A stretch of 64,000 nt of DNA from Rhododendron vialii (lineage: Eukaryota > Streptophyta > Magnoliopsida > Ericales > Ericaceae). Position 1 is the first letter of the stretch, and each line of letters starts with the position of its first letter. Of the stretch, positions 22,686 through 34,258 are shown in pieces. Under the pieces are notes generated by a model. The model worked only from the letters and a program-made list of their open reading frames with translations, searched no databases and was not told where the DNA came from. A program made the translations under genes and the position numbers. Location of the stretch: contig NC_080557.1 of assembly GCF_030253575.1 (NCBI RefSeq), positions 45,398,501-45,462,500 on the forward strand. The letters run 5' to 3'.

Positions 22686-25125
22686 TCAATGAACAGCCTG
22701 CCCCAGACCGAGTTCTTCCCCTTCACCTTGAAGAATATTCCCAAGCGAAATGGTGGAACAAAAGCTGATAACCTTATGAAACCGATTAGCGGGCACCATC
22801 AAATTCGGAACCCTCCTCCAACTACATTTCCCAGAATCACTACTAATCTCACAGACACAAGCGGGGTAATTCCGGTGATGCTCTTCGTTGAACACATATA
22901 TGAGGTTACCCAGTCCAACACATTTCAAGCTAGCCAACTTATCATCCTCATCACTGTCAAACAACCCATAAAGCAACTCCTGGGGCATTATCGCAATCTC
23001 ACTAAACTCCATTGTTTCCTCATCAACTTTCCACAGATTAAATGAAGGCCCGCGAGGGGCATTGCTCAATCCAGCCAAAACAAGCTGGTCTTGACATGAA
23101 ATCAAGAACGAAAACAATACCCCTGGAGGCCTTAGGGTCTGGACCTCACTCCAAAACCGTTTACTCAAATCAAAAGATGAAACAAAACATGAGCAAATCC
23201 CAAAAACATAGAATTTTCCTTTGAAAAGGGCTGATGACAGCCACTGGGACGAATTCCCTGACCGGAAATCAGCAGGCAGAGGCGGGCAGAGGTCCCATGA
23301 ATTCGAAAAGGGATTGTATATTTCAACTGCTAATCTATCCTCTATATCCACCAACCCGCCAATAAACCTAACACCCCCAACAACAATAAATTTTGAAAAC
23401 CCAGCTCGGTCGTCATAAACCCCGACAAGAGGGTTACACCGGGAGAACTTAAGTGGCGGTGTCTGACGCCATGCGCCATCCTTGAGTATTGGCGCGTAAC
23501 TGAATTTGGCGGCAGCAGTGGTGAAGAAGAACCCACCGGACCCTACGAAGGACTCTTCCTGTGAAGAGGCATGAAGCCAGTTATTAGACGTTATGGTGGG
23601 CAATATAAATACAGCCGAGGAAAAAGAGAAGTTACATTAAGAAAATTGATACTCCTTCCAAAAAGAATTACAAGAATTATGAAGTTTGAAGGTATTGTGC
23701 AATACGTAAATAAGTGAAGTCGTGCTAATATTGAGCCTTGCTACATACACACCATTTTCGAACATACTTCTCAAGCGTGTGGTCCTGCAACCTATTTTGA
23801 GAATCCGAGACGTCCATTTTGTATCTCCAAATGTGTGAATAATTAATGCAAAAAATTGGATAGATCAGATGTTGATAAGTGCATGATTCAAATCAATTGA
23901 TTAACCAGAAGAACTTTAGATCCATTTTTTTCAACAAAAATATAAATTTTGAATATGGCTACCTATGTCCAATCAACTTTGATTTTCTGCATGAATAACG
24001 TGTTATGATTTCGAGACCTACAAAATAAACACTTGAAATTGTCAAAATATTTTGTGGAGGTCACTCTATTAGGTGGTGTGTCAAAATACGCTGTGGAGGT
24101 TGCTCTATTAGGTGGTGCATTTGAGAGGTGTGTAAGTAGAATTAAAATAATACTCAAGTCAAGAATTCTAGATTGTGCAAGTGACCATTTTATGTATAGC
24201 ATAAAAATCTCCGAAATCACAAGGGTAGTATATATAAATTATAATTACTACAATCTCGAGCTCAATCTATTATGTATCTCCATACGCATAAATCATTCAT
24301 AAAAAAAAAAACAAAAAAACAGATCAATCAGATATTGATAAGTGAATGATTCAAATCAATCGAATAACAAAAAGAGCTTCAACGATCCATTTCTCCCAAG
24401 AAATATGCAAATTCCGAATATCGCTAGATCTTTTGCAGGAATAAAGTGCATGCCGAGACCAACAAAATAACCAGTTCGGATCGCCAAATTATGTTACCCT
24501 ATTAGGGTGTGTGTGTTTTTTTGATAACTAATGGGTCCGGGCCAGCTAACCGTGCTTACGCGCATCTCGACTAATCTTGGGAGCCGAATCCTGTCGCCCA
24601 CATGCGGGGAGCCCAATTTAAGCCGGAGCAAAGCTTCATATGAACCGGCTCCAAAGGAGTGTTAGGTGGTGTATTTGAGAGGGGTGCAAGCAGAATTAAA
24701 AGGAATAGAAATCAAGAAAACGTAAGAGACCAATTAACGTGTAGCATAAATTTCTCAAAAATTACAGGGGTAGCATATACAATTGCAAGAAACATGAGGG
24801 GTGTCCATGCCTGCGAAGTGGGGAGGGGGAAGAGAGCGGTGGGTAGCTTGATCCACTCGTTGGACTCGGGGTCAAAGGCGAAGGCCTGGTTGTTCTTGAG
24901 GAAGATGTTGTTCTGGCCGTAGAGGAAGAGCCAGGGCTTCTTGGCGGCGGAGACGCGGCGGGAGAAGGCGGCGGAGGTGATGATGGAGCGCCAGGGCTTG
25001 CAGACGGCGGCGGCGCGCACGATGGAACGGATGGGAAGGTGGGAGAGGATGAGCTCGGTCAGGTCCGACCCGATGTAGTCGAAGCTGAATGGGTCGGGTT
25101 CTTTGATCGATTTGGATTCTTCCAT
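22686..25125 (-). CDS. F-box/kelch-repeat protein, At3g24760 type
   Basis: Two coding exons. Exon 1 starts at the ATG at 25123-25125 (MEESKSIKEPDPFSFDYIGS) and carries the F-box (DLTELILSHLPIRSIVRAAA, VCKPWRSII). Exon 2 is 22686-23558, beginning EESFVGSGGFFFTT and covering the kelch-like domain (FIVVGGVRFIGGLVDIEDRL, LCPPLPADFRSGNSSQWLSS, GLFDSDEDDKLASLKCVGLG). Such proteins are substrate receptors of SCF (SKP1-cullin-F-box) ubiquitin ligases; the target is unknown. The exon 1 end is uncertain: a GC donor after CAG at 24811 gives 395 residues and fits family alignment from memory, while a GT donor at 24781 adds ten residues (405). Both keep frame. The exon 1 region is GC-rich compared with the surroundings. 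The intron of about 1.2 kb is filled with duplicated repeat sequence. Confidence 0.9.
23870..24790. repeat. Diverged direct duplication inside the F-box intron
   Basis: The block about 23870-24240 and the block about 24325-24790 share, in the same order, TGATTCAAATCAAT, GATCCATTT, AATCACAAG/ATTACAGGGGTAG-type ends and TTAGGTGGTGYATTTGAGAGG. A dispersed repeat (about 24510-24660, containing CGCGCATCTCGACTAATC) sits inside the second copy. Confidence 0.6.
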
Positions 25126-25928
25126 GTGATTCTTGAGACTGGGGGTTGTAGTTGTTGGGAATTTTATAGAGAGAGAGAGAGAGGGATGAGAGAGAGGTGC
25201 GTCGGTTGAGGGAAGAAAGAAAGGGGTGGTTGGTGAGGTCACGTAGTGGGCGAATAGTGCGAGGAGGAGGAGAGAGAAAAAAGGTGTCGTGTTTGTTTGT
25301 GGGTATATTTTTTAGTACTACTTTAATTAATCTGTTTATTGGATATTGAGATTGGGTGCTTACGCTAGTAATTAACTTATGCAGCATAATTTTTAAGTTT
25401 TGTCTTTATTTAATTTTTTTTGAGTTTGTTAGTTTAATACTTCCAATTTTTTGTGATATGAAATCATCTCAACAAAAGGAATCGGAAAAGTTAAAAATTT
25501 GAGTATGACTTTTACGTAAGTATTTTGGAAAATATCTAAAGAAAAGCTCAAAAAGTCAATTTTTTAATATTTTCCAAACTACTTGTTTAAAAGTTATAAT
25601 TTTTTTACTTTTTCGAGACGAACCCATATCACATAAAGGTTTAACGTAAAACTAATAAATGCAAAAAAAAAAAAATTTGAATAAAGACAAAACCAAAAAG
25701 TTGCGGTGCACAAATTAATCACTAACGTGAACGAGGCCGCAAAGGAATTGGATTATTTTTTATTGGGGAGTAATTTTCACATTTTCCTATGTGATATTCA
25801 CATTTTTTTTAGTGTTGAAAATGTGTGGTTTTTTTAATTAAAAGATGAAAAAAGAAAATATGGATATTAAAAACATGAGTGTGAAAATTATTTCCCTTTT
25901 TATTTTCTGCAAAATAATATCTTGCTCA
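25126..25928. other. F-box gene promoter side and AT-rich intergenic DNA
   Basis: The leader contains a (TC)n-type tract (GA run near 25171-25182 on the plus strand). Further out, bases about 25762-25905 fold back (AGTAATTTTCACATTTTCC and GTGAAAATTATTTCCC), like the hairpin at 11600-11789. No gene is seen. Confidence 0.5.
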
Positions 25929-26313
25929 GGCTCCGTTCAGTTGCCAGGAATGTTGTATAGGAAAGTTATTTTCAGGAAAAGTCAAGTAAAGTGAAGTAAA
26001 AGAAAAAGAAAATTATTTTTCTGTGAGTGTTCATTTGACAAAAGAATTTTGCAAGAATAATTAAGGATTAATTGTTCATTTGTCAGGAAAAAGAAACTTT
26101 CGGAAAAATTTTGTGAGTGTTCACTCATTTTCCTTTTCCCGCGACGCAAAATTCTGTGTTTTTTGCAGGATCACTTTTGCAGGAAAGTAATTCCTGCAGG
26201 AAAACTTAAAAACATGTTTCCTACTACTTTCCTGCCAACTGAATACTATAAAAATTATGGAAAAGTTAATTTTCCCATTCTTTCTTGTACTTTCCTGGCA
26301 ACTGAACGGAGCC
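25929..26313. mobile_element. Tourist/PIF-Harbinger-like MITE, 385 bp
   Basis: The terminal inverted repeats GGCTCCGTTCAGTTGCCAGG and CCTGGCAACTGAACGGAGCC are perfect over 20 bases. The flanks are TCA on the left and TTA on the right, which would fit a slightly decayed 3-bp TWA-type duplication. GGCTCCGTT-type ends fit Tourist-like MITEs. The interior repeats TTTTCCT/GCAGGAAAG motifs and has no coding potential. Confidence 0.8.
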
Positions 26314-26353
26314 TTAAGAGTGTCCAAAATGGTTGTTGTAGATGCGAATTTTG

Positions 26354-26630
26354 CAAACCTTATTAACGTCGAAAAAATCTTGACAGCATTTCAATTGGTT
26401 GTAGGGTTCATTAGGTAGTGAATCAATTATGAATCGCCTATGAAAAATATTCCAATAAGCATCAAATACTTGTTACTACGTTGCAATATTGAATGTTGTG
26501 AATGTTGTGGGTGTGAATTCTTCAAAACTTATTAACATCGGAAAAATCTTGACAGCATAATTCAGTCAGTTGTTGGGTTCAAGTTTCGGACAGTGAATCA
26601 GTTATGAATCACCTATCAAAAATACTCAAA
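26354..26630. repeat. Diverged ~100-bp direct repeat
   Basis: Two blocks, about 26354-26455 and 26526-26625, share ATTAACRTCGRAAAAATCTTGACAGC, a TTGKTGGGTTCA phrase and TATGAATCRCCTATSAAAAATA. They are separated by about 70 bp of unrelated sequence. Confidence 0.65.
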
Positions 26631-26689
26631 TGATATGCATGCGATTTGTATACCCACTCATATATTAGGTGTAACGACATTGAAGAACC

Positions 26690-26900
26690 AACTCCAAGGG
26701 GTTGGTCTAGTGCTCTTGGCATGAGATTTAATAGTTTGTTCCCTTCTAAGGTCTCAGATTCGATTCTTCCAGGCAGCAACTCTTGGGGTCACCTCAACCT
26801 CACGCATAAACGTGTGAAACGGCTGGGGGAGGGGCCATAAAAATTATTCCAAGGTAAGCGCAAATTGACCCGGGACACATTGCATTAAAAAAAAAAAAAA
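26690..26900 (+). mobile_element. tRNA-derived SINE with poly(A) tail
   Basis: The head resembles a tRNA-type polymerase III promoter: an A-box-like GTTGGTCTAGTG at 26701-26712 and a B-box-like AGATTCGATTC at 26756-26766, spaced about 50 bases. An unrelated body follows, ending in a poly(A) run at 26886-26900. Length is about 210 bp, normal for a plant SINE. No clean target duplication was found, so the exact ends are uncertain. Confidence 0.7.
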
Positions 26901-27176
26901 AGAGCTTAGGTTAAATCTTGCTTTTGACATCATTTTGACATTTTCTGTCTAGGGTCTCTCCACTTGTTCCACTCTATTAATACTAGCAAATAGAGAGTAC
27001 TAGAATGCAAGCATAAATAAATAGTGACACACATGGCAATTAGTCATATGGGCAAGGAGATATTTGAAGGGAGGAATAGGGTAAGGACATGCTAGGCTGG
27101 CATGGGGCGTAATAAGTAATGTTGTCCGATTGCATCCCATCATTCAGTTCTTTATTGGGAAGTTCAATTACTGGTG

Positions 27177-27212
27177 ACAAGTATAGTATAGTATAGTATA
27201 GTATAGTATATC
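27177..27212. repeat. (GTATA)n pentanucleotide microsatellite
   Basis: Seven or so perfect copies of GTATA, running directly into a (TA)n tract that borders the first foldback element. Confidence 0.9.
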
Positions 27213-27228
27213 TATATATATATATACA

Positions 27229-27998
27229 GTCATTTTCAAATAAGGTGGTCCTTAGGACCTCTCCATTTCTCCTATTTTCCGTTTGAATTTTGATGATCCA
27301 AACCGCTCAATGTGTTCAGAACGTGATTTTAAAGGTATCCGCGAGGAATCGGCAAAAAAAAAGACCGGGAAGGTCTTCATCCGAGCAGTTTTAATTTGAA
27401 CCGTTTGATAAAAAATAAACAAAAACTGCTCGGATGAAGCCCTTCCCGATCTTTTTTTTTGCTGATTTCTCTCATGTACCCTTAAAATCACGCTCTGAAC
27501 ACATTGAGCGGCTCGGATCATCTAAATTCGATCGGGAAAAGAAGGTCCTTATTTTATTAAGTTAAGGTGATCCTTAGGAGAAGGAAACTCTCTCTATATA
27601 TATATATATATATTATATATATATGTCATTTTCAAATAAGGTGGTTCTTATTTTAACTAAAATAAAGACCTCTCCATTTCTCCCATTTTCCGTTTGAATT
27701 TTGATGATCCAAACCGCTCAATGTGTTTAGAACGTGATTTTAAGGGCATCCGCGAGGAATCGGCAAAAAAAAAGACCGGGAAGGCCTTCATCCAAGCAGT
27801 TTTAATTTGAACCGTTTGATAAAAAATAAACAAAAACTGCTCGGATGAAGCCATTCCCGATCTTTTTTTTTGCTGATTTCTCGCTTGTACCCTTAAAATC
27901 ACGCTCTGAACACATTGAGCGGCTCGGATCATTAAAATTCGATCGGGAAAGAAAAGTCCTTATTTTATTAAGTTAAGGTGATCCTTAGAAGAAGGAGA

Positions 27999-28005
<7 letters not shown>
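27229..28005. mobile_element. Two tandem copies of a ~390-bp foldback element
   Basis: Copy 1 (27229-27595) and copy 2 (27625-28005) both begin GTCATTTTCAAATAAGGTGG and end with an AGAAGGARACTCT phrase, with a period of 396 bp and (TA)n on the outer sides. Each copy is itself a large inverted repeat. The arms contain CCGCTCAATGTGTT and ACGTGATTTTAA, mirrored by TTAAAATCACGCTCTGAACACATTGAGCGG, around a short TTTGATAAAAAATAAAC centre. Open frames inside are by-products of the palindrome. Confidence 0.85.
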
Positions 28006-28034
<29 letters not shown>

Positions 28035-28447
28035 TTCAAACAAAAATTACACATATAGATAAAACACGATTACATACACATTAAGGCTTCTTGTTTGGGG
28101 ACGGTAGGATGGTGCAGCATCTCAAAAGCGCTGCAAATATAACGCTCAATCCCTTTTGAACGATTCAGATTTTAAAAGAAGCTCTTTTAAAATCAGGAGA
28201 TAGTTCACAGTTGTTGGCATAGATATCGATTACTGATCGAACTAACTTATTTACCAAGAAACAAACCTAAATATGAACAGTGCCGATGAACGGATTTTTC
28301 CTGAATATATTAATGTTGGATAAGTGTTACTACTAGATATACCTATTTGACAAATCTTACAGAGCCTGCTCAATAAGCCCGAATGGACCCACATCAACTA
28401 AAAATTGGAAAATGACAGAGCCTGCTTGATCCGGGAGAGATTATTCC

Positions 28448-28571
28448 ATGCCCCTGGGGCATGGCCATGTGGTGCCCCAGGAGCTCTCTGCACCACACAA
28501 ACATGTGGCCCGCACATAATTATGTGGTGCAGAGAGCCCCTGGGGCACCACATGGCTATGCCCCAAGAGCA
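28448..28571. mobile_element. Compact GC-rich hairpin MITE
   Basis: Two arms of about 50 bp, 28448-28497 and 28522-28571, are inverted copies with few differences. Both carry GGGGCATGGCCATGTGG or its partner, plus CTCTCTGCACCACA. The loop is about 24 bases. GC content is far above the surroundings. No target duplication was resolved. Confidence 0.75.
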
Positions 28572-29122
28572 TAGTATAATATGTGTTCAGGTGGCAGAAC
28601 TAGAAATCTGTCCCCAGTCCAGGAAATAAATACTGTAATCCTTTCCAGCTGCCAATATTTCAACACACAGAGAGAAAGAGAGAGAGAGAGAGAGAACAAT
28701 TTTATTTATAGTCAATCACAGCAATCCTTGACCAGAGCATACGAGCTAAAAACTGAATGAAATAGAGGAGGATACGGAAACGACCAACATATATAGTGCC
28801 AATAAAATGTCACACTATTACACAAGTTCAATAACAACTTCACCACACCATCAAATCCACAGGCAATGCAACTTTGAACAATTTCCAGAGCAAAGCATCC
28901 AACAGTGAAACCAACCCGGTATCACCAACTCATTTTTCTACCCCAGGTTCTTCGAGAAAGACCCGTGAACTATCCTGTTGTTTAAGCTGCAGATTTGCAC
29001 ACAACTGAAAGAATTTGATAATGGCAATGCACAAAATGTCAGCTTACAGAAAATCTGGATAACTTTTCTCCAGTAGGTAAATTCAAGTACATGTACAAAG
29101 CAAAAAAAATTACCAGACATTC
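28572..29122 (-). other. 3' region of the DUF1644 gene
   Basis: AT-rich with a (GA)n run near 28672-28695. It probably holds the 3' UTR of the DUF1644 gene. A possible donor (CTG then GTAATT, near 29112 on the minus strand) suggests the 3' UTR may be spliced. No other gene is seen. Confidence 0.4.
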
Positions 29123-30238
29123 TTAGGGTTGATCTTCGTCGGACCTATACCGCGTCAGACGCCGACGCCTTCTTGGGACAGGAGACTCATCTTCAACTGC
29201 ATTGTTTACTATAGTCATCAACTCATCGTCGTCATCTCCATCGTTGTCCTCATTGTCATCTTGTAGACCCAACAGATTCTCACCCCAAAGGAAGCGTCGC
29301 CTCGGAAAAGCTCCACTTGACCGCCTATGCCCTGCCCGTACCCTTGACCCACCTCTCATCCCGGTATCCGAATCCATCGATTCAATCATCTGAAACAAGA
29401 GGAATGTAGTCCACAAAGGCCCATTAATCTCACCTGAAGCCCTTGAAAGCCCATTCACTTCATCTGAGGCCCTTTGTTCCCTTTCTCCATTCTCTATCGC
29501 ATAGTCCCCAAATACTACAGCACCGGGCATGGCTGAGCGAATAGCACTCACAATATCGGCATACTCTCTCTGGTTCTGAAGGCGTCGCCAGGCCCGTTGT
29601 CTAGACGGGTCAATGTCACCGGGTCGGACCATTGGGTGTACCCGCCTAGCATGTCGACGCAGGTCCCTATAGTTACCGGAGAATGAGCACGTTTCTCGAG
29701 AGCAACTTCTAGCCTTCAGGTTGAGGTATTTTCTAGCCTCATCTACAACCTTCCACCCCACTACAGCTCCACGACACATGGGGCATCTCAAATTAAATGT
29801 TGATTCTGGTGAACTCTCAACACTGTTGTCCTCAAAATTGCCCGTTTCTAAAATTCCTTGTAAATGGCCATCTGCACCTTGGTTTCCTTCATCTTGATCG
29901 CTATTTCCAATTCGTTCAATTGAGTCAGTTGGAGTTGTTGAATCCAAGTTTATGACAATATTACTTTGTTGGCTCCTAGGGGAAGAAGAACCGGGTACAG
30001 GAGGACTGTTATTCCTGTTATCTTCTCTGAGCTTTTTAAACCTGTCCAGGCAATTTGAATGCCTGTAACTTGTATCACATATGTAAGGTCTACAGCCCTT
30101 GTCGTGCGAAGTGCATTGAAGCAGAACAGCATTGTGTGGGTGGTCCATGCAGATGGGGCAAGAAGCCTCATCCAATTCCTTGTGGAGAGCAGCACAGGCA
30201 TCTGCCTCGTATGATATGCTTCGTTTTCTACTAGCCAT
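29123..30238 (-). CDS. DUF1644 family zinc-binding protein
   Basis: A single coding exon of 371 residues from the ATG at 30236-30238. It starts MASRKRSISYEADACAALHK. A cysteine-rich N-terminal block (CPICMDHPHNAVLLQC near residue 27, then CRPYICDTSYRHSNCLDRFK) and a second one (LRCPMCRGAVVGWKVV, then CSRETCSFSGNYRDLRRHAR) are the hallmarks of the plant-specific DUF1644 family, often described as RING-like or C2H2-like. A low-complexity acidic run (DDNEDNDGDDDDE) and an arginine-rich end follow. Rice members are linked to salt and ABA responses; the molecular function is not established. A splice acceptor lies only four bases upstream of the ATG (TGTAGTGCAG), so the coding exon is preceded by a non-coding first exon, probably 34259 to about 34470, giving a leader intron of about 4 kb. 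Confidence 0.9.
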   Translation of the reverse strand: MASRKRSISYEADACAALHKELDEASCPICMDHPHNAVLLQCTSHDKGCRPYICDTSYRHSNCLDRFKKLREDNRNNSPPVPGSSSPRSQQSNIVINLDSTTPTDSIERIGNSDQDEGNQGADGHLQGILETGNFEDNSVESSPESTFNLRCPMCRGAVVGWKVVDEARKYLNLKARSCSRETCSFSGNYRDLRRHARRVHPMVRPGDIDPSRQRAWRRLQNQREYADIVSAIRSAMPGAVVFGDYAIENGEREQRASDEVNGLSRASGEINGPLWTTFLLFQMIESMDSDTGMRGGSRVRAGHRRSSGAFPRRRFLWGENLLGLQDDNEDNDGDDDDELMTIVNNAVEDESPVPRRRRRLTRYRSDEDQP

Positions 30239-30787
30239 CTAACTGCACTACAGTATGTTACTAGAAAAATTGCGATCATCAAAATACCAATTTATTTCCC
30301 ATGGAGAAAATCATTTTTTTCCCATGTCTCCCAGAGCAAAACATAAAATAATAGTAAAGAACAGAATGTTGACCCACTGAACCATTTATGCACAATTTGA
30401 AAGAGCAGACTGAAACCGAAATAAATGAAAAGATGAAACTAGCCCCAGGTGTTTTTCTTCTCTCTTGTTTTTTATTTTTTATTTTTAACCTTCCAAACAA
30501 ACACACACATGTTGCCCCTTTCTTTCCTTTTCTTATTCTCCTCCTCCTCTCACTTCTTCTTCATTATATTTTTTGCTGTCTTTTGTTGAGCGGAGAGGAA
30601 GGTTTAAGGTTCTTCTATGGTGAAGCTTTGCCCTAGTGAATAGCTTTCCTACATTAACTACGCATTCAATATCACAAAAACTAACATAACTTAAACCTAA
30701 CACTAACAGAGTTATTAATCCCATATAGGATGGGACATAGTAGTGTAGGATCTATAACGATATCTTTCATCCAATAGATTGGGTTGG
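30239..30787 (-). other. Proximal part of the DUF1644 leader intron (unique sequence)
   Basis: Non-coding DNA between the coding exon and the start of the inverted repeat. It is pyrimidine-rich with stacked TTTTT and CTCCTCCTCTC stretches. It has no partner in the right arm. Confidence 0.45.
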
Positions 30788-31710
30788 GCATATTCCAATT
30801 GATGCAGAAGTTAAAATAACTCCTATGAGCCTACACATGATTCACAACCATAGTAACTATTAAGGTCTCCAACCATATTATTAAACATTCAGATAAAATT
30901 GGCCATGTAATCATTTACCAAGAAACATTCTAACAGAATTTCACACAAGTACTACAGCTGCATACCATATTTTTCCAAATCAAGAGGGACAGAAAAATTA
31001 AAAAACCAGCAACAGACTACGTATTACACAATCAACTGCAGACGAATAAGCCCCACAGCCTCTTGAAAATAACCACTTATACTCTCACTACGGATAGCCA
31101 ACTAGCAGTGATAAAGAAGGAATAAATGCCACTTCAGCACCTATAAGCCATATGAGGAAAACAATCTTTGAACAAGATGTGGATGCCCAAGGATAATGTT
31201 CCTCTAGATATTTCACTAGTAGATTGCTCGCAGTTTTTATTCAGAAGACTGATGAATGTATCCATACAGATAGAGACTTTTGGATGCATCCTGAGCTATT
31301 TGTCCAAGTTATGACTTACCAGATGCACTCATGCAAATGTTCCTTACCTGAGGATCATACCTAACTGTCATAATAAAATTGAGGCCCCTAAATACTTCAG
31401 TGCCACTTCAAATGATGATATTATACAATCGTCATTTTGAGAGATGAGACCCAAGCACATTTGGATTGCTGATATGAATCTGTTTTCCTCCCACAAGTTG
31501 AAGACACAAAAAGCTATCTTCATGCTTAATCAATCATTTCCGGTCGATCTATAGAAAAACAGTCGTTCACAGAAACTAAACTCACCATAAGTATACAACC
31601 GCCCCTACCCCACTGCAACACTATCCGACGATATAAACATACCACAACTTCTAAAACTTCACGTGAAAACAATCTATGAAGACATCAGGAAAGCAAAAGA
31701 GAGTTCAAAG

Positions 31711-32490
31711 CTATGAAGCACGGGTACGTCGGAAATGTCGCCGTATGCGCACCGGGTACGGGTACGGCGTCGGTAAGGCAAAATCGTACCGGGTACGGCA
31801 AAATCGTACCGGGTACTTTTGGTATCTTTGGGTACAGCAAGGGTACTCCGTGGGTACTTCGTGGGTACGTTTTAGCCCAAAATAAGAGACACACACATTG
31901 AGAGAGAGAGAGAGAGAGATATGGAGAGAGAGAGATGAGAGAGAGAGAGAGAACCAGAGTCGATCGATTGACGCCGGCGACGAGGTGATGACTGGGTTCA
32001 GATCGATTGACGACGGCGAGGTGATGACTGACGACGACGAGGTGATGACTGGGTTCACATCGATTGACGACGGCGACGGCTCTAGGTCCTCTGGCTGGCT
32101 TCTCGATCGAGATCGACGACTGATGACTTGTCTTGTCTCTATTTCATCGTAATATAGATTACAAAAATACAGCATAGCCCCTTAAGTTCTTTACCACGAC
32201 AATAAAGTCTCTTAATTTCTAAAAATTACAATTTTATATCTTCCAGTTCCAGCATACCTCTAATTGTTTAGTATTTCAGTTTTACCCCTAATAAACATAA
32301 ATATTATCTCATTTTGACTTTTTATCTATGTTACTTTTTGTTAGTAAAATGGATTTATATTCCATTTTATGCAATAAAAATAGTAAAAGATATATCTATT
32401 CGCCGTACCCCCGCAGTACCCGTACCTTACTTTTTTGGGGTTTTGCCGTTTCTCGTACCCATACCGCGTACCGGTACCCGTGCTTCATAG
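31711..32490. mobile_element. hAT-type element in the left arm, 780 bp
   Basis: The ends are CTATGAAGCACGGGTAC and GTACCCGTGCTTCATAG, inverted copies of each other. A perfect 8-bp duplication, GTTCAAAG, lies at 31703-31710 and 32491-32498. The interior has CGGGTACGGGTACG-type short repeats and a GA-rich stretch with a minisatellite around ATCGATTGACG (about 31960-32080). It carries no transposase; reading frames across it are low-complexity artefacts. Confidence 0.9.
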
Positions 32491-34258
32491 GTTCAAAGTG
32501 AAGTCCAAACTTATTGCCCTGTGAAGTTGTAGTATAATGTGAAATGAAAGCAACTGGTGGTTCAGATAGGACAGGGCAATTCCCACGTAAAGAAGACAAA
32601 CCAGCAGAGACAGTGATGGATTCAGTCAATGATAAGAAGCTTGTAGTTATAGAATTATCCATTTCTACGTATATACTCACCAAGAGATGAATATTTCTGC
32701 ACCGAGAGCTTCTGAATCTTTATGACGCTGATCACTTTTAGCACAAGCAAACTACAGAACCTCTATGATATTTTCGAGTAAACTGAAAGCAAGCTCTCGT
32801 GCAATGCTCCAAAGCACCTTATAACTAATTCAGAAATGAAATATCCTACATATCTTGAAGATTGGCTACATTAAGTCTTATACATATAATCTTGAGCCAC
32901 AGCCGTGCATATGAGCCTTAAAACCTGCAGTTATACCGCAGACAATGTCATGTGCCGAATAACTCAACCTATAATGTCACGCCCTCAATTTTCAGCTAAA
33001 ATAATAATACATTTTCTACCAACAAAAGTCTCTTTTTCCTCTAACACACAGTGTGCATAAACTAGCTAATGTCCTCGTATCACTTTAATTCATGATTTTG
33101 ATCACTTAAAAGGTGAACCCAATACTAATGAAAAGCAAGAAAGCCGTGAAATTCCGAATTTGACCAATTGAGATTTTGTTCGGATAGATGCGTAGCCCTT
33201 TGTCTGTAGATCACGTTTTCTTTTCTTTTCTTTTTTTTTAAGGCTTTGGATACATCTTAGGTTCTCGAACGACCACTTTCTCTTTACCGATTCAATTACT
33301 AAAACACACCCTTTTTAACAAAATCAACTTTTCACATGTCTTAAATTAAACCCACATGCTAGCCAACATCAAAACAAGAGTATTCGAAGATAGACAAGCC
33401 TAAACTTTTTCTATGGCCCCCTTCCCTTTTTTTTTATTTATTATGATTCAAGTTTTCCCCAAGTCACACCCACCTCAAGCATAGGGTTTAGACACTCAAT
33501 AATGTACTAAACTACCACATAAACAAGCATAGAGAGAGAGAGATCCCTAGATTAAAACTCAATTCTTCCAAAACCCCCAAAAGTCCCGGCACACAAGGCA
33601 CCACAATTTCCGTTGAGCAAATTTGCCATACTCTCTTAGAAAAATCATAACCTTTTCATCTTAAACCCAAAAATATTGAAACCAACACCAAACGTTGCAC
33701 CACTACAAGCACCACACTCAGTAAAAATCTCAGGTTCATAAATGAGAGGACATTAACCCAACAATCAAAAGAAAAACAGATCCGCAACCATTTTCGCACC
33801 AGTCAACCAGCCCTACTTTAGAAATTCACCAAAAATTGTATACTTAACCGAATCACTTGATTCCAACGCCAATCCCTTCTTAACTTAAATATGCAGCTCC
33901 TGTAAAAGACCCAAAGCCACCAAATTGTTCATCATGCCCAGAAAATTAAAAGAAGACAGCCACGCAGAGATTCGCGTATCCAGGAAACAGCCGATATTCA
34001 AAAATTCATAACTAATTGTGTGATTATCGGTTTTTCATGACCTTGGTACCGAAATCTTCGTATTGAAACGTACTTTAACTGTTATGAAGACACCAAAAAT
34101 TGATTCCTAGCAGAAGGGCTCCCAAAAGACAGATTTCCAAAACCCACGAAATTTTCAGCATATACCAGATTTGTTCAAGACTCAAAATAAATGATCAAAC
34201 TTGATTCTCGTACATTAAACCAACACTTAAACATGTAAAGAAGGCAGGAGATCCCTAC

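Noticed and set aside
24872-25387. 171-residue minus-strand frame over the F-box exon
   Set aside because: It is a different frame of the GC-rich F-box exon; the frame with DLTELILSHLP is the real one.
27252-27932. Two similar 90-residue minus-strand frames
   Set aside because: They lie in the two tandem foldback elements; similarity is due to the duplication and the frames are palindrome by-products.
31711-32175. 154-residue minus-strand frame and its partner at 46229-46729
   Set aside because: They run through the hAT element and its SSxVITSPSSID minisatellite and have no family similarity. Shared presence reflects the arm duplication, not selection.
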